Shown here piece by piece: positions 20,134-29,417 of a stretch of DNA of 64,000 nucleotides; the stretch's first letter is position 1, and each line of letters begins with the position of its first letter. The stretch covers positions 2,975,001-3,039,000 of the forward strand of contig NZ_CP047656.1 in the NCBI RefSeq assembly GCF_009906955.1. The letters are read 5' to 3'. A program made the position numbers and the translations under genes. The notes under the pieces are model-generated. The model was not told the DNA's origin. It saw only the letters and a list, made by a program, of their open reading frames with translations, and searched no databases. Origin of the DNA: Paraglaciecola mesophila. GTDB taxonomy: Bacteria; Pseudomonadota; Gammaproteobacteria; Enterobacterales; Alteromonadaceae.

Positions 20134-20199
20134 GTAGGGTACAGAGGTATGTATTTTCAGACCTTTGCTTCAGCCCCAGCTATTTGCTGGGGTTTTTTT
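20134..20199 (+). ncRNA. spf: Spot 42 small regulatory RNA (short form)
   Basis: The RNA begins GTAGGGTACAGAGGTA and contains TTTCAGACCTTT, both near-identical to E. coli Spot 42, and ends in a CCCCAG...CTGGGG terminator with seven T. It lies between polA and engB as in E. coli and Vibrio. Spot 42 is an Hfq-dependent repressor of secondary carbon-source genes. At about 66 nt it is much shorter than the E. coli RNA (109 nt): the region between the second conserved block and the terminator is almost absent. Confidence 0.88.
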
Positions 20200-20302
20200 A
20201 TGCCTGAAGCGTTGCGCCAAAAGCCGTTTAAAAATTTTTCAACATCCTATGAACTAAATCGAAAAGCCATACTCTGAATAAGTGTGTGTGTTCTAGATGT
20301 GA

Positions 20303-20334
20303 AAAAACCTTGTTCTTAAACAAGGTTTTTTTTT
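20303..20334. terminator. Bidirectional terminator between spf and engB
   Basis: AAAACCTTGTT and AACAAGGTTTT form a strong stem around a short loop, with T tracts usable on both strands. It ends leftward engB transcription 17 bp past its stop and stops rightward read-through from spf. Confidence 0.88.
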
Positions 20335-20350
20335 GCTTTTTATATTTAAG

Positions 20351-20971
20351 TTAATCCTGTTCTAAGTCTTCATCTGCAACGTAACCGAACCACTTGTCTA
20401 AAACACGTTCACAGTTATCCAAGCCTAATCCATTGAGTGATGAGAACAAATGAATCGTTACGTCACCACAAAATGCAAGGGATGCCTCTCGCGCCATCAG
20501 CAACTGTGCTTTACGCTTACCAGACTTAAGTTTATCGGCTTTAGTAAGTAAGCCTAATACAGGTAAATCAGCGGCTACTGCCCATTGAATAAGCTCTTGA
20601 TCTAAATCTTTAAAGGGGTGGCGAATATCCATCAACACTACAAGCCCTTGCAGACTTTCACGTTTTTGCAGATATTCACCCAAAGACTTTTGCCACTTAA
20701 GTTTGATGGCCATGGGCACTTTTGCATAGCCATAACCTGGCAGATCGACTAAACGACGCTCTTCATCTAGATCAAACACATTGATCAGTTGAGTGCGCCC
20801 AGGGGTTTTACTGGTTCGGGCTAAGCTTTTTTGCCGTGTCAAACGATTAAGCGCGCTGGATTTTCCCGCATTTGAGCGTCCAGCGAACGCTACTTCAATC
20901 CCTTTATCCGCACCCAGATGACTGATATCTGGCGCACTTAAATTAAACTTAGCTTGACTATAATGACTCAC
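20351..20971 (-). CDS. engB: Ribosome-biogenesis GTPase EngB (YihA/YsxC)
   Basis: The 206-residue GTPase assists 50S subunit assembly. It has the P-loop GRSNAGKSS, the switch region [20 protein letters not shown] (G3) and TKADKL (G4). The open frame begins at a TTG at 21013, but the GTG at 20971 is preferred: it has AGGAGC at correct spacing and aligns with the E. coli N-terminus before LSAPDI. It is divergent from the cytochrome c4 gene. Confidence 0.97.
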   Translation of the reverse strand: MSHYSQAKFNLSAPDISHLGADKGIEVAFAGRSNAGKSSALNRLTRQKSLARTSKTPGRTQLINVFDLDEERRLVDLPGYGYAKVPMAIKLKWQKSLGEYLQKRESLQGLVVLMDIRHPFKDLDQELIQWAVAADLPVLGLLTKADKLKSGKRKAQLLMAREASLAFCGDVTIHLFSSLNGLGLDNCERVLDKWFGYVADEDLEQD

Positions 20972-21179
20972 ACTTGCTCCTAATAAAAAACGATTTTCTG
21001 ATCGTCGCCTCAATCTATATTCGTATTATATCAGGTAAATACACATCGAAAGTGGTTGTTATGTCGTATAATATTGCGCAAATCCTTTGGAATTTATTTT
21101 ACTGGCGCTGTAAATGTGTAAAATACGCAGTTACTATTCTGATAATGGTCAATTAATCAGCAGCTTAATGAGAAAGAAT

Positions 21180-21803
21180 ATGAAAATGATGGGTTTATTA
21201 GTTAGCGTTTTTTTAGGTTTATCTGCTAGTGCAATGGCAGCCGGTGATGTTGAAGCAGGAAAAACAAAATCTGCTTCGTGTGGAGCTTGTCATGGTGCTG
21301 ACGGTAACAGCATGATTGATATAAACCCCAAATTAGCTGGTCAACATGCTAGCTATCTTGTTAAACAGTTAAAAGAATTTAAACTTGCCTCGCAAACAGG
21401 TGGTAAAGAAGGCCGCAACAATGCCGTTATGAACGGCATGGCTGGCGTGCTATCAGAACAAGATATGTTAGATATATCAGCTTATTTTGAGAGCCAAACG
21501 GCTTCTGAAGGAGAAGCACCTGAGGATGTTATTGAAGCAGGCAGTAAGCTTTATCGTGGTGGTGACTTAGAGCGTGGCATAACTGCATGTACCGCTTGTC
21601 ATGGGCCTCGCGGTAACGGCACGAGCCTATCAGGTTTCCCTGATATCAGCGGCCAACATACAGCTTACTTAAAAGCGCAACTAGAAGCGTTTAGATCAGG
21701 CCAGAGAGCAAACTCTCATAACGGCATGATGGAAGACATAGCAAAACGCTTGACTGACCAAGACATTGATATCCTGTCAAAGTATATTTCAGGCCTTTAC
21801 TAA
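21180..21803 (+). CDS. Diheme cytochrome c4
   Basis: The 207-residue periplasmic protein has a signal peptide (residues 1-21, ending AMAA) and two haem c motifs, CGACH (Cys34, Cys37, His38) and CTACH (Cys137, Cys140, His141), in two homologous halves, as in c4 cytochromes. It carries electrons to cbb3-type or other terminal oxidases. The frame extends upstream to 21114; the ATG at 21180 has AGAAAG upstream and gives a normal signal peptide. An ATG at 21168 is also possible. E. coli has no c4 gene here; the insertion lies between engB and the csrC-like RNA. Confidence 0.95.
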   Translation: MKMMGLLVSVFLGLSASAMAAGDVEAGKTKSASCGACHGADGNSMIDINPKLAGQHASYLVKQLKEFKLASQTGGKEGRNNAVMNGMAGVLSEQDMLDISAYFESQTASEGEAPEDVIEAGSKLYRGGDLERGITACTACHGPRGNGTSLSGFPDISGQHTAYLKAQLEAFRSGQRANSHNGMMEDIAKRLTDQDIDILSKYISGLY

Positions 21804-21810
21804 TCAGCAT

Positions 21811-21838
21811 AAAACGACCCTTCTGGGTCGTTTTTTTT
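21811..21838 (+). terminator. Terminator after the cytochrome c4 gene
   Basis: AAAACGACCC-TTCT-GGGTCG followed by eight T is a classical intrinsic terminator 7 bp after the stop codon. Confidence 0.93.
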
Positions 21839-21890
21839 ACATTAAAAAGCATAAATTCAAAAAGTAATAACAGAATACTATGTAAATAAG

Positions 21891-21918
21891 TTGTAAAATA
21901 TTAGTTATCGTGTATTCT
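21891..21918 (+). promoter_or_regulatory. Promoter of the CsrC-like RNA
   Basis: TTGTAA (21891-21896), a 16-bp spacer and TATTCT (21913-21918) would start transcription near 21925. TGTAA motifs lie in the -35 region, but I do not see a full GacA/UvrY palindrome. Confidence 0.5.
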
Positions 21919-21924
21919 CTGTCA

Positions 21925-22196
21925 CCAGAAAAACAATAAGGAATGCAAACAAAGCGTTTGCTCATGGAAGACAATTAGCAAGCAGTGCTAAAACTTAGTG
22001 CCTTTGGTGAAAAGGCAAGGACGATAATAATAAAGTGTCAGGAAGGCCTATAACTATATTCTGTTTTCGTTAAAAAAAATAAAAGAGAAAACATGAAGGA
22101 CCACCACTCTGTGTTCAGGATGAACAAATGTCGGGATTCGTGTCGTAAGACACATCTGTGATACAAAAGGCGATAGTTAAGCTATCGCCTTTTTTC
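21925..22196 (+). ncRNA. csrC: CsrC/CsrB-like regulatory RNA that would sequester CsrA
   Basis: The roughly 270-nt region holds no ORF but has seven GGA motifs (21940, 21966, 22019, 22041, 22098, 22118, 22134). The one at 22118 sits in the loop of a perfect hairpin TGTTCA-GGA-TGAACA, the classical CsrA site, and GTCAGGAAGGCC (22037-22048) also occurs in E. coli CsrB. It ends with AGGCGATAG/CTATCGCCT and TTTTTTC, very like the E. coli CsrC terminator. It lies between engB (yihA) and yihI, exactly where csrC lies in E. coli. The 5' end is estimated. It should titrate the translational regulator CsrA. Confidence 0.82.
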
Positions 22197-22283
22197 TTAG
22201 TTAAATTTCACTCCTTGTGTGCCGAACCATATTTAACCAGCCTAATTTAAGGTAAAATCTGCGCAAATATTGTGGAGGTTAAA

Positions 22284-22802
22284 ATGCCTAGAAAAAAGAA
22301 GTCTCGTAAAATCGGTCAAATAGGTACGCCATTGGCACCTAAAACTAACCGTAAACCCGCACCAGCCAGCCCCAAACGCAACAAAAAAACCTTGGGAAAG
22401 CCAGCAGGAACGCGCAATAACCCAGAACAAACTAACTCTCAGAGTAAACCAAATAAAACAGTAAAAGATCCTAGAGTAGGCAGTAAAAAGCCGATACCGT
22501 TAATTGTTGATAACAAGCCCAAAGCTAAAGTTGCCAAGCCTAAGTTCTTCTCACCGGCCCAAGAACTAGAAAGTATTGAACAAAATGAGCGTTTCGCCCT
22601 ACTCTTAGAAAAGCTTGATTCAGATGTAGCATTAACGCGCGATGAAAAAGCATTTGTGAATAAGTTAACGGCAAGGCATCAAGAGCTATGTGATTTACTT
22701 GGGATAGCAGATGAAGATGACAGTCCTGAGAACAGTGAAAGCTCTGCTGAAAATGATCTTTATGAACAATTCGAGTCTATAGACATAAACAAGTTTAAGT
22801 AA
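22284..22802 (+). CDS. yihI: Der GTPase-activating protein YihI
   Basis: The 172-residue protein has a very basic N-terminal half rich in Lys, Arg and Pro, the family motif KDPRVGSKKPIPL, and an acidic C-terminal half (EDDSPENSESSAEND), as in E. coli YihI. YihI stimulates the GTPase Der and so tunes 50S assembly. The ATG at 22284 is chosen over a GTG at 22272 because GGAGG (22274-22278) lies 5 bases ahead of it. It is followed by the DUF2489 gene at 8 bp. Confidence 0.93.
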   Translation: MPRKKKSRKIGQIGTPLAPKTNRKPAPASPKRNKKTLGKPAGTRNNPEQTNSQSKPNKTVKDPRVGSKKPIPLIVDNKPKAKVAKPKFFSPAQELESIEQNERFALLLEKLDSDVALTRDEKAFVNKLTARHQELCDLLGIADEDDSPENSESSAENDLYEQFESIDINKFK

Positions 22803-22810
22803 GTATTCTT

Positions 22811-23260
22811 ATGAGTTCTATTGCTATAACACTTATCGTTGTTGCACTTCTCGTTGTAGCGTCATTAGCATTCTATGCTGGTAAACTTTTGTTTATGCTG
22901 AATAAGCAAAACAAAAAAATGGCGCAAACTAAGAAACAGCGAGTTGAGCGGCTGCTTGAAAGTATCTACACCATTTCTTTGGCCATGGAGCAGCAACAAT
23001 GCAACCTGTCAGAGGGAAGCATTCGCTTATATCATTTGCATGAAAGCTTACCTATTGATGACAAGCCAGATTTCCAAGCCCACTACCCTGGGCTTTATGC
23101 TTTGTATGCTAAAGTAAGTGATTTGCCAACACATGAAGCACGAGACAAACTTTCAACCCTTGAGCGCAGAAATCAAGATGACATGCGTGAAGCGATAGAA
23201 AGTGAGCTTGAAAGCCAAATACTAAAAGATGTAGTGAAGTTAAAAGCGTTTACCCCCTAA
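22811..23260 (+). CDS. DUF2489 family membrane-anchored protein
   Basis: The 149-residue protein has one N-terminal transmembrane segment (about 4-30) and a soluble, mostly helical, charged C-terminal domain. It fits DUF2489, commonly found after yihI in Vibrio and Alteromonadales. Function is unknown. It overlaps the convergent tag gene by 4 bases at their 3' ends. Confidence 0.82.
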   Translation: MSSIAITLIVVALLVVASLAFYAGKLLFMLNKQNKKMAQTKKQRVERLLESIYTISLAMEQQQCNLSEGSIRLYHLHESLPIDDKPDFQAHYPGLYALYAKVSDLPTHEARDKLSTLERRNQDDMREAIESELESQILKDVVKLKAFTP

Positions 23261-23835
23261 ACGCTTTTAACTTTAGTTGTGTCATAACAAAAACAATCAG
23301 TGGTATGGTCATTTACCATACCGACCGCTTGCATAAACGCGTAACAAATTGTGCTGCCTACAAAAGAGAAGCCTCGCTTTTTAAGCGCCTTCGACATCGC
23401 ATCAGATTCGCTTGATGTAGTGGGCACTTGGCTTTTATCGCTCCATGAGTTGAGAATCGGTTTAGCGCCGACAAACGACCAAATGAAATCTGAAAAGTCT
23501 GTGCCTTCACGCTCAATTTCTAAAAAACCTTTCGCATTTTTTATAATCGAATTTATCTTCAGCCTATTTCTTACAATTCCTTTGTTTTGCATTAAACGCT
23601 CTACATCTTGTTCGGTCATTTGACTAATAAGAAGTGGGTCAAACTGATGGAATGCTTGATAATAATTATCTTGTTTTTTAAGGATCGTAATCCAGCTCAA
23701 ACCTGCTTGCTGACCGTCTAAACATAGTTTTGCGAAAAGCTCGTACTTATTTTGCACAGGACGACCCCAAACATTATCGTGATAATCTTGATATATCGGA
23801 TCCTGAGAAACCCAAGCACAACGAGTATGGTGCAT
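23257..23835 (-). CDS. tag: DNA-3-methyladenine glycosylase I
   Basis: Tag excises 3-methyladenine from alkylated DNA. The 192-residue protein matches E. coli Tag: RCAWVSQDPIYQDYHDNVWG, LDGQQAGLSWITILKK, and the C-terminal FVGSTICYAFMQAVGMVNDH. The zinc-binding set is present (Cys6 and His19 at the N-terminus; NDH and a Cys in DCFCYD at the C-terminus). Expression appears independent. Confidence 0.97.
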   Translation of the reverse strand: MHHTRCAWVSQDPIYQDYHDNVWGRPVQNKYELFAKLCLDGQQAGLSWITILKKQDNYYQAFHQFDPLLISQMTEQDVERLMQNKGIVRNRLKINSIIKNAKGFLEIEREGTDFSDFIWSFVGAKPILNSWSDKSQVPTTSSESDAMSKALKKRGFSFVGSTICYAFMQAVGMVNDHTTDCFCYDTTKVKSV

Positions 23836-23950
23836 TTTTCTTCCTTTAAACGCTCAATAGCGTATTAATATGGTTATTTAACCTACATTCATTGCTGCAC
23901 AGCAGGTATACTGTCCGGCGTTTTTTCGAATTATTTTGTGGCAGCAATTA

Positions 23951-24856
23951 ATGAATAAGTTTGATAGTAAAACCTTTCAAGGATTGATTTTATCACTCCA
24001 AGACTACTGGGCAAGACAAGGGTGCGTCATCATTCAACCCCTCGATATGGAGGTTGGTGCAGGTACTTTCCACCCTATGACTTTTTTGCGCTCGATTGGT
24101 CCTGAGCCTATAAGCAGCGCTTATGTTCAACCGTGTCGTCGACCAACTGATGGCCGCTACGGTGAAAATCCAAATAGATTACAACATTACTACCAGTTCC
24201 AAGTCATGCTAAAACCTTCACCGAGCAATATTCAGGAACTTTACTTAGGTTCGCTTAAAGAGCTAGGTTTTGATCCGCTGGTACATGATATACGCTTTGT
24301 TGAAGACAACTGGGAATCCCCTACCCTTGGTGCTTGGGGACTTGGTTGGGAGGTTTGGCTAAACGGCATGGAAGTCACTCAATTTACCTATTTCCAACAA
24401 GTAGGTGGTCTAGAATGTTCACCGGTGACAGGTGAAATAACTTACGGCTTAGAGCGCCTTGCTATGTATATTCAAGGAGTCGACAGCATTTACGATCTTG
24501 TTTGGACAGACGGCCCTATGGGCAAAGTGACTTATGGTGACGTTTTTCACCAAAACGAAGTCGAGCAATCAACGTACAATTTTGAATATGCAGATGTAGA
24601 CGCGTTGTTCGGTATGTTCGATCACTGTGAAAAAGAGAGTCAAAAAATGATTGAAGCCGGGTTACCGCTGCCGGCTTATGAACAAGTTATGAAAGCATCA
24701 CACGCATTCAACTTATTAGATGCTCGCCACGCCATCTCAGTAACAGAACGTCAACGTTACATTCTACGCGTGCGTACACTTTCAAAAGCCTGCGCAGAGG
24801 CTTATTACCAAGCACGAGAAAAGCTTGGATTCCCTATGTGTAAGAAGGAGGCTTAA
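23951..24856 (+). CDS. glyQ: Glycyl-tRNA synthetase alpha subunit
   Basis: The catalytic subunit of the bacterial alpha2beta2 glycyl-tRNA synthetase, 301 residues, begins [20 protein letters not shown] as in E. coli (MQKFDTRTFQG). The frame opens at a TTG at 23936, but the ATG at 23951 fits the family start. Class II motifs ([22 protein letters not shown] among them) are conserved. glyS starts 3 bp after its stop. Confidence 0.98.
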   Translation: MNKFDSKTFQGLILSLQDYWARQGCVIIQPLDMEVGAGTFHPMTFLRSIGPEPISSAYVQPCRRPTDGRYGENPNRLQHYYQFQVMLKPSPSNIQELYLGSLKELGFDPLVHDIRFVEDNWESPTLGAWGLGWEVWLNGMEVTQFTYFQQVGGLECSPVTGEITYGLERLAMYIQGVDSIYDLVWTDGPMGKVTYGDVFHQNEVEQSTYNFEYADVDALFGMFDHCEKESQKMIEAGLPLPAYEQVMKASHAFNLLDARHAISVTERQRYILRVRTLSKACAEAYYQAREKLGFPMCKKEA

Positions 24857-24859
24857 TTC

Positions 24860-26938
24860 ATGCGTTACGAAAACCTACTCATTGAAATCGGTACCGAAGA
24901 ATTACCACCGAAAGCCTTGTGTAAACTCGCTCAAGCATTTGCTGATAATATGCAAAATGCCTTAGACACTGCAGAGCTTAAATATACTTCGATTAAATGG
25001 TTCGCCTCCCCTCGCCGTCTTGCAGTGAATGTCCTTGAATTAGCTGAGCAACAAGAAGATAAACTCATTGAGAAGAAAGGTCCTGCAGTGTCCGTGGCAT
25101 TTGACGAAACAGGTCAAGCGACAAAAGCAGCCCAAGGCTGGGCGCGCTCGAACGGTATCACCGTTGAGCAAGCAGATCGCTTAACTACTGACAAGGGCGA
25201 GTGGCTTTTGTTTAAAGGTGAATCGAAAGGGGAAACCATATCTAGCTTATTACCATCGATGATTGATGGCGCGCTTAAAAAGCTGCCTATCCCAAAAGCA
25301 ATGCGCTGGGGAAGTAGCTCAATTCAATTTATTCGCCCAGTCCATACTGTCACAGTGCTATTTGGAGCAGATGTGATCAAGGGTAACATTCTAGGTATTG
25401 ACTCAGATCGCGTAATTCAGGGGCATCGTTTTCATGGTGAAAAGCAATTTAGTTTAGCTCATGCCAATGACTACCTTGCGCAATTAGAAGCACACCATGT
25501 ACTCGCTGATTTTGCAACCCGCAAAGCCAAGATACAGCAACAAGTCAAAGCAACAGCACAAAAAGAAAATGCTGTGGCAGATATGAATGACGAACTTTTA
25601 GATGAAGTAACCGCCCTAGTTGAATGGCCTGTCGTGCTAACTGCTAGTTTCGACGAATCTTTCCTAGAGGTGCCGAAAGAAGCCCTCATCTACACAATGA
25701 AAGATGATCAGAAATACTTCCCGTTGCTTGACCAAAATGGTCAGCTCAAATCACGTTTCGTTTTTGTTACGAATATCGAAAGCAAAGATCCTAAGCAAAT
25801 CATCGGTGGCAATGAAAAGGTTATTCGCCCTCGCTTAGCTGATGCTGAGTTTTTCTTTAATACCGACAAGAAAACCACACTAGAGTCACGCCTTGAGAGC
25901 TTAAAAACAGTCTTGTTTCAAAAGCAGCTTGGTACGCTCTACGAAAAGTCTCAGCGTATAGCTGAACTCTCCGGCACAATCGCATCCATGCTTGGTAGTG
26001 ATGCAGTACTGGCATCTCGAGCGGGCTTATTGTCAAAAACAGATCTCATGACCAATATGGTCATGGAATTCCCTGATGTTCAAGGCGTCATGGGAATGCA
26101 TTATGCTAAAAATGACGGCGAAAGTGATACAGTCGCATTAGCGCTCAATGAACAATATATGCCCCGCTTTGCTGGAGACCAACTGCCTACTTCTCATATC
26201 AGTAGTGCGGTCGCTTTAGCAGATAAAATTGACACGCTAGTAGGTATATTTGGTATTGGCCAAGTACCTAAAGGCGATAAAGACCCTTTCGCCTTACGAC
26301 GTGCTGCCATTGGTGTGTTGCGAATTAGCGTAGAAATGAAGTTACCGCTAGATCTGACAGAGTTAGTACAAGCATCAATTGATTCTTTCGCTGATAAACT
26401 TACTCATGTGGAAGACCTAACGTCTCAAGTGGTAGATTTTATTCTCGGCCGTTTCAGAGCCTGGTATCAAGATCAAAATATTGATATCGATGTTATTCAG
26501 GCGGTCGCCGCAAGACGACCAACTAAACCAGCTGATTTTGCTGCGCGAATTGAAGCAGTATCTGAGTTCAAACGCCTTACTTCTGGTCTTGCTCTGGCCT
26601 CGGCTAACAAGCGCGTTGCAAACATACTTGCTAAAAACAAAATCACAGGTACTACAACTATTGATCCAAGCTTGTTTGAAAGTGAACATGAAACTGCTTT
26701 GGCAGACGCATTGAACTCAATAGAGGGCACCGTAAACGCATTTGTTAATGATGCAAACTACCAAGGTGTATTTGACCAACTGGCAACGTTACACGTGAAG
26801 GTTGATAATTTCTTCGACAATGTAATGGTGATGGCCGAAGATGAAAAGGTAAGAAACAATCGCCTTGCCTTGTTGTCAAAGTTGAGAACTCTATTCCTGC
26901 TTGTCGCTGATATTTCTATGCTGAATCAGCAGCAATAA
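24860..26938 (+). CDS. glyS: Glycyl-tRNA synthetase beta subunit
   Basis: The 692-residue beta subunit (E. coli 689) carries the tRNA-binding B3/4-like, HD-like and anticodon-binding regions. Visible are [15 protein letters not shown] at the N-terminus, MRWG in the editing-like region, [21 protein letters not shown], and [19 protein letters not shown]. It is coupled to glyQ. Confidence 0.98.
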   Translation: MRYENLLIEIGTEELPPKALCKLAQAFADNMQNALDTAELKYTSIKWFASPRRLAVNVLELAEQQEDKLIEKKGPAVSVAFDETGQATKAAQGWARSNGITVEQADRLTTDKGEWLLFKGESKGETISSLLPSMIDGALKKLPIPKAMRWGSSSIQFIRPVHTVTVLFGADVIKGNILGIDSDRVIQGHRFHGEKQFSLAHANDYLAQLEAHHVLADFATRKAKIQQQVKATAQKENAVADMNDELLDEVTALVEWPVVLTASFDESFLEVPKEALIYTMKDDQKYFPLLDQNGQLKSRFVFVTNIESKDPKQIIGGNEKVIRPRLADAEFFFNTDKKTTLESRLESLKTVLFQKQLGTLYEKSQRIAELSGTIASMLGSDAVLASRAGLLSKTDLMTNMVMEFPDVQGVMGMHYAKNDGESDTVALALNEQYMPRFAGDQLPTSHISSAVALADKIDTLVGIFGIGQVPKGDKDPFALRRAAIGVLRISVEMKLPLDLTELVQASIDSFADKLTHVEDLTSQVVDFILGRFRAWYQDQNIDIDVIQAVAARRPTKPADFAARIEAVSEFKRLTSGLALASANKRVANILAKNKITGTTTIDPSLFESEHETALADALNSIEGTVNAFVNDANYQGVFDQLATLHVKVDNFFDNVMVMAEDEKVRNNRLALLSKLRTLFLLVADISMLNQQQ

Positions 26939-26975
26939 GGACAGCAAATTAATTTATGGCTTCAGGTACTCACAT

Positions 26976-27416
26976 ATGAACAAACTTACACAACTCTATG
27001 GTGCTATCGCAATAAGCTTACTTAGTGGGTGTGCGAGCTATACAGTCGAACCGTACAAAGATGTTCAGCAACTGCCTGAACTTTATTTACGAGGGGTGTT
27101 TACGTGGTGGGAAGCCGATCCACAATATTTGCTCAAAAATCAAGGTGGTAGCGTTTATGCTACCACGATTGAACTGATAGCAGATGGCCAACCTTACGAT
27201 TTCAAGTTTGCAGATAAAGATTGGACGCCTGGTTCAAGCTGTGGTTATAGAAGCAAATTTAGGGATCAAGATATAACCTTAAATGAGCCTGTCTACGCTG
27301 ATTGCAATACCACAGATGAAAACTTTAAATTTGTCCCAAAAGAAACAGGTCGTTATACATTTTCGATTAACTTTTCGAATATTGATAAACCAGTCGTTAA
27401 AGTATCTAAATTGTGA
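26976..27416 (+). CDS. Putative lipoprotein with beta-sandwich domain, unknown function
   Basis: The 146-residue protein has a lipobox (LLSGC, Cys19). The rest is a single domain whose LYLRGVFTWWEADPQYLL and YDFKFADKDWTPGSSCGY pattern resembles the small beta-sandwich modules found at the N-termini of pullulanases and related glycosidases, without any catalytic domain. A pair of Cys (in SSCGY and ADCNT) may form a disulfide. Carbohydrate binding at the cell surface is possible but not shown. It lies 37 bp after glyS with its own start region. Confidence 0.7.
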   Translation: MNKLTQLYGAIAISLLSGCASYTVEPYKDVQQLPELYLRGVFTWWEADPQYLLKNQGGSVYATTIELIADGQPYDFKFADKDWTPGSSCGYRSKFRDQDITLNEPVYADCNTTDENFKFVPKETGRYTFSINFSNIDKPVVKVSKL

Positions 27417-27499
27417 ACTAATTTGTATATAACTTAATCTACCTTTTGTGCTATATATCAATATGTTAGATTAATTCAAACAGACGGTGATTTTGTATT

Positions 27500-29107
27500 T
27501 TGATAAGTTTCAGCGGTAAAATTTATATCAAAGTAGCGCGAGCCATCGCAATTGGCGCGATAGGCACATCGCTAATTACCTCTGTCATTCTCTACTTTAA
27601 CGCGATTAGTAGCGAACAAAGTAAAGCTGAAGCACTCATCGAGCAAATCGGTGCAACAATACGTAGCACGGCGTCCATTGCTTTATACGTTCAAGATCAA
27701 GAGTTGGGACAAGAAATTGTTCAAGGCCTAGTGATCAACGATTTGATTGCCGGTGCGTCATTATCAGACTCGCTTAGTCTAAATGTTAGCTATGGTGATC
27801 TTAGTGATAATAAGGGGGTAATTCGTACGCAAGTACGCCACCCTTTTATTCCCGAACAATCCATAGGTCAGTTACTGATCCATCCAAATCGGAACTATAT
27901 TCAACGTATTGCACAACAAAATGCAATTAACGATGCGCTGTTGCTTTTACTTTATTCCGCCATAGCTGCGCTTTTCGTATCCGTATTAATCCATAAATTA
28001 TTAACTCAACCAATTCAAGACCTCACTCAGAGCTTCCTTAAAATAGACCCGCGCAATACTGAAACCATGCGCACCTTGATCCACAAAGATAACGATGAAA
28101 TCGGTCAACTCGTGCAAGGTATTAACGACCTAATGGGTGAGTTGAAAATAACCTTGGAAAATGAAACGAGTTTGCGTAAAAAAACGCAAGCGTTAGAAAG
28201 TAAGTTCAGACTTATTTTTGAACAAGCGAGTGCGGGTATCTGTTTGATTAATAACGATAATATGATTTCTGTTGCGAATCCTGCATTCAACGTCATTATG
28301 CCAAACTGGACTGAAGGCGTACCCTTTACCCATTTATTTGAGAATGTCGATCAGCTTGCTAGTTTGCTTATCAGGATCAGAAACGAAGAGTCGGTTAACC
28401 ATTTATCTATTGATTTAAAGTGCCAGTCCCAATTGGGTCAAGCAAATAAATGGGTACACTGCTTATTCTCACGGGTAACCAGTCAACGAGCGAGTACTCG
28501 TCAGTCATCTTCTAACGGTCATAGTCCTCTCATCGAAGTCATTATGTACGATATTACCGTTCGGGCGGAAAAAGAGCGTAGAGCTCGGTTTGAAGCTGAT
28601 CATGACGCATTAACGCACCTAAAGAATAGACGAGCTGGAGAAACTGTCATCGATTCCTTGATTCAAAAGGTCAATGTGATGGACATGGCCTTAGTCTTAT
28701 TTATGATTGATTTAGACAAGTTCAAACCAGTAAACGATACCTACGGACATGATGCTGGTGATAGGGTGCTTATTGAAGTGGCCTCTCGATTGAAGACCGT
28801 GTTTGATGGCAAGGACGAACTTTGTAGCCGTTGGGGGGGCGATGAATTTGTGGCAGCTTATGTAGTTAACACAATTAATATCCCAGAGATTGAAGCCTTA
28901 GCTCAATCTACACTCGATAGCTTAAGGCACCCTATAGACATATCTAGTGATATAAGCTGTAAAATAGGCGGTAGCATAGGTGTTGTGATTGCTCCTCAAC
29001 ATGCTAATTCTACGAAAGAGTTACTGGCATGTGCTGATAAAACCATGTACAGAGTTAAAGAAAATGGTCGTGACCATTTCGAGATCTACAACCCGGACTG
29101 GCAATAA
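27500..29107 (+). CDS. Membrane-bound PAS-GGDEF diguanylate cyclase
   Basis: The 535-residue protein has transmembrane segments at about 13-33 and 146-164 flanking a periplasmic sensor region, a HAMP-like linker (about 165-215), a coiled linker, a PAS domain (about 236-352) and a GGDEF domain with intact SRWGGDEF (motif 446-450) and the DLDKFKPVND metal/nucleotide region. It should make c-di-GMP. The RxxD inhibitory site expected four residues before LCSRW reads GKDE, so product inhibition is probably absent. The start is TTG at 27500 because an in-frame stop lies 10 bases upstream. Confidence 0.9.
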   Translation: MISFSGKIYIKVARAIAIGAIGTSLITSVILYFNAISSEQSKAEALIEQIGATIRSTASIALYVQDQELGQEIVQGLVINDLIAGASLSDSLSLNVSYGDLSDNKGVIRTQVRHPFIPEQSIGQLLIHPNRNYIQRIAQQNAINDALLLLLYSAIAALFVSVLIHKLLTQPIQDLTQSFLKIDPRNTETMRTLIHKDNDEIGQLVQGINDLMGELKITLENETSLRKKTQALESKFRLIFEQASAGICLINNDNMISVANPAFNVIMPNWTEGVPFTHLFENVDQLASLLIRIRNEESVNHLSIDLKCQSQLGQANKWVHCLFSRVTSQRASTRQSSSNGHSPLIEVIMYDITVRAEKERRARFEADHDALTHLKNRRAGETVIDSLIQKVNVMDMALVLFMIDLDKFKPVNDTYGHDAGDRVLIEVASRLKTVFDGKDELCSRWGGDEFVAAYVVNTINIPEIEALAQSTLDSLRHPIDISSDISCKIGGSIGVVIAPQHANSTKELLACADKTMYRVKENGRDHFEIYNPDWQ

Positions 29108-29142
29108 CAGTCTACATTTCAGTATATTCGTATAGATAGTTA

Positions 29143-29406
29143 TACCAATCCGCATTAATAAGTGACCGCCTCAGAATGCGTCCAGCGGTTTTTGATTAAG
29201 GCGTCGCTATGTAGTAATGGTTGTTCCCTTTCAAATAGTGAGAACGCAGAGCAAAAGCCGCTGGGGCATTCCTTGTAGGCGAGTTTTAAGAGGGCTTACA
29301 CTGCGTTGCATGACTTCGAAAGAGAACAACTATTCATTCAGTCATGCGCCTTGTTTAAGCCCTTTTAAACTCTCGCTGAGTCATCACTTATTAACGTGGA
29401 ATGGTA
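29143..29406 (+). repeat. ~264-bp foldback repeat, copy A (MITE-like)
   Basis: The element has imperfect terminal inverted repeats of about 23 bp that begin TACCAATCC and end GGAATGGTA, and no coding potential. Its interior contains GTTGTTCCCTTTCAAAT (29220-29236), which recurs on the opposite strand in copy B (41787-41803). The two halves of the element are themselves imperfect inverted copies. It fills the gap between the GGDEF gene and the racemase gene, ending 11 bp from the racemase stop. Confidence 0.8.
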
Positions 29407-29417
29407 TTAGAAGTAGA

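Noticed and set aside
20200..20334. A second small RNA after spf ending at the spf-engB terminator
   Set aside because: Vibrio has an additional sRNA in this interval, but no convincing promoter could be found here; the terminator is explained by engB.
21880..21900. GacA/UvrY recognition palindrome upstream of the CsrC-like RNA
   Set aside because: TGTAA motifs are present, but the complementary half (CTTACA) at the right spacing is missing.
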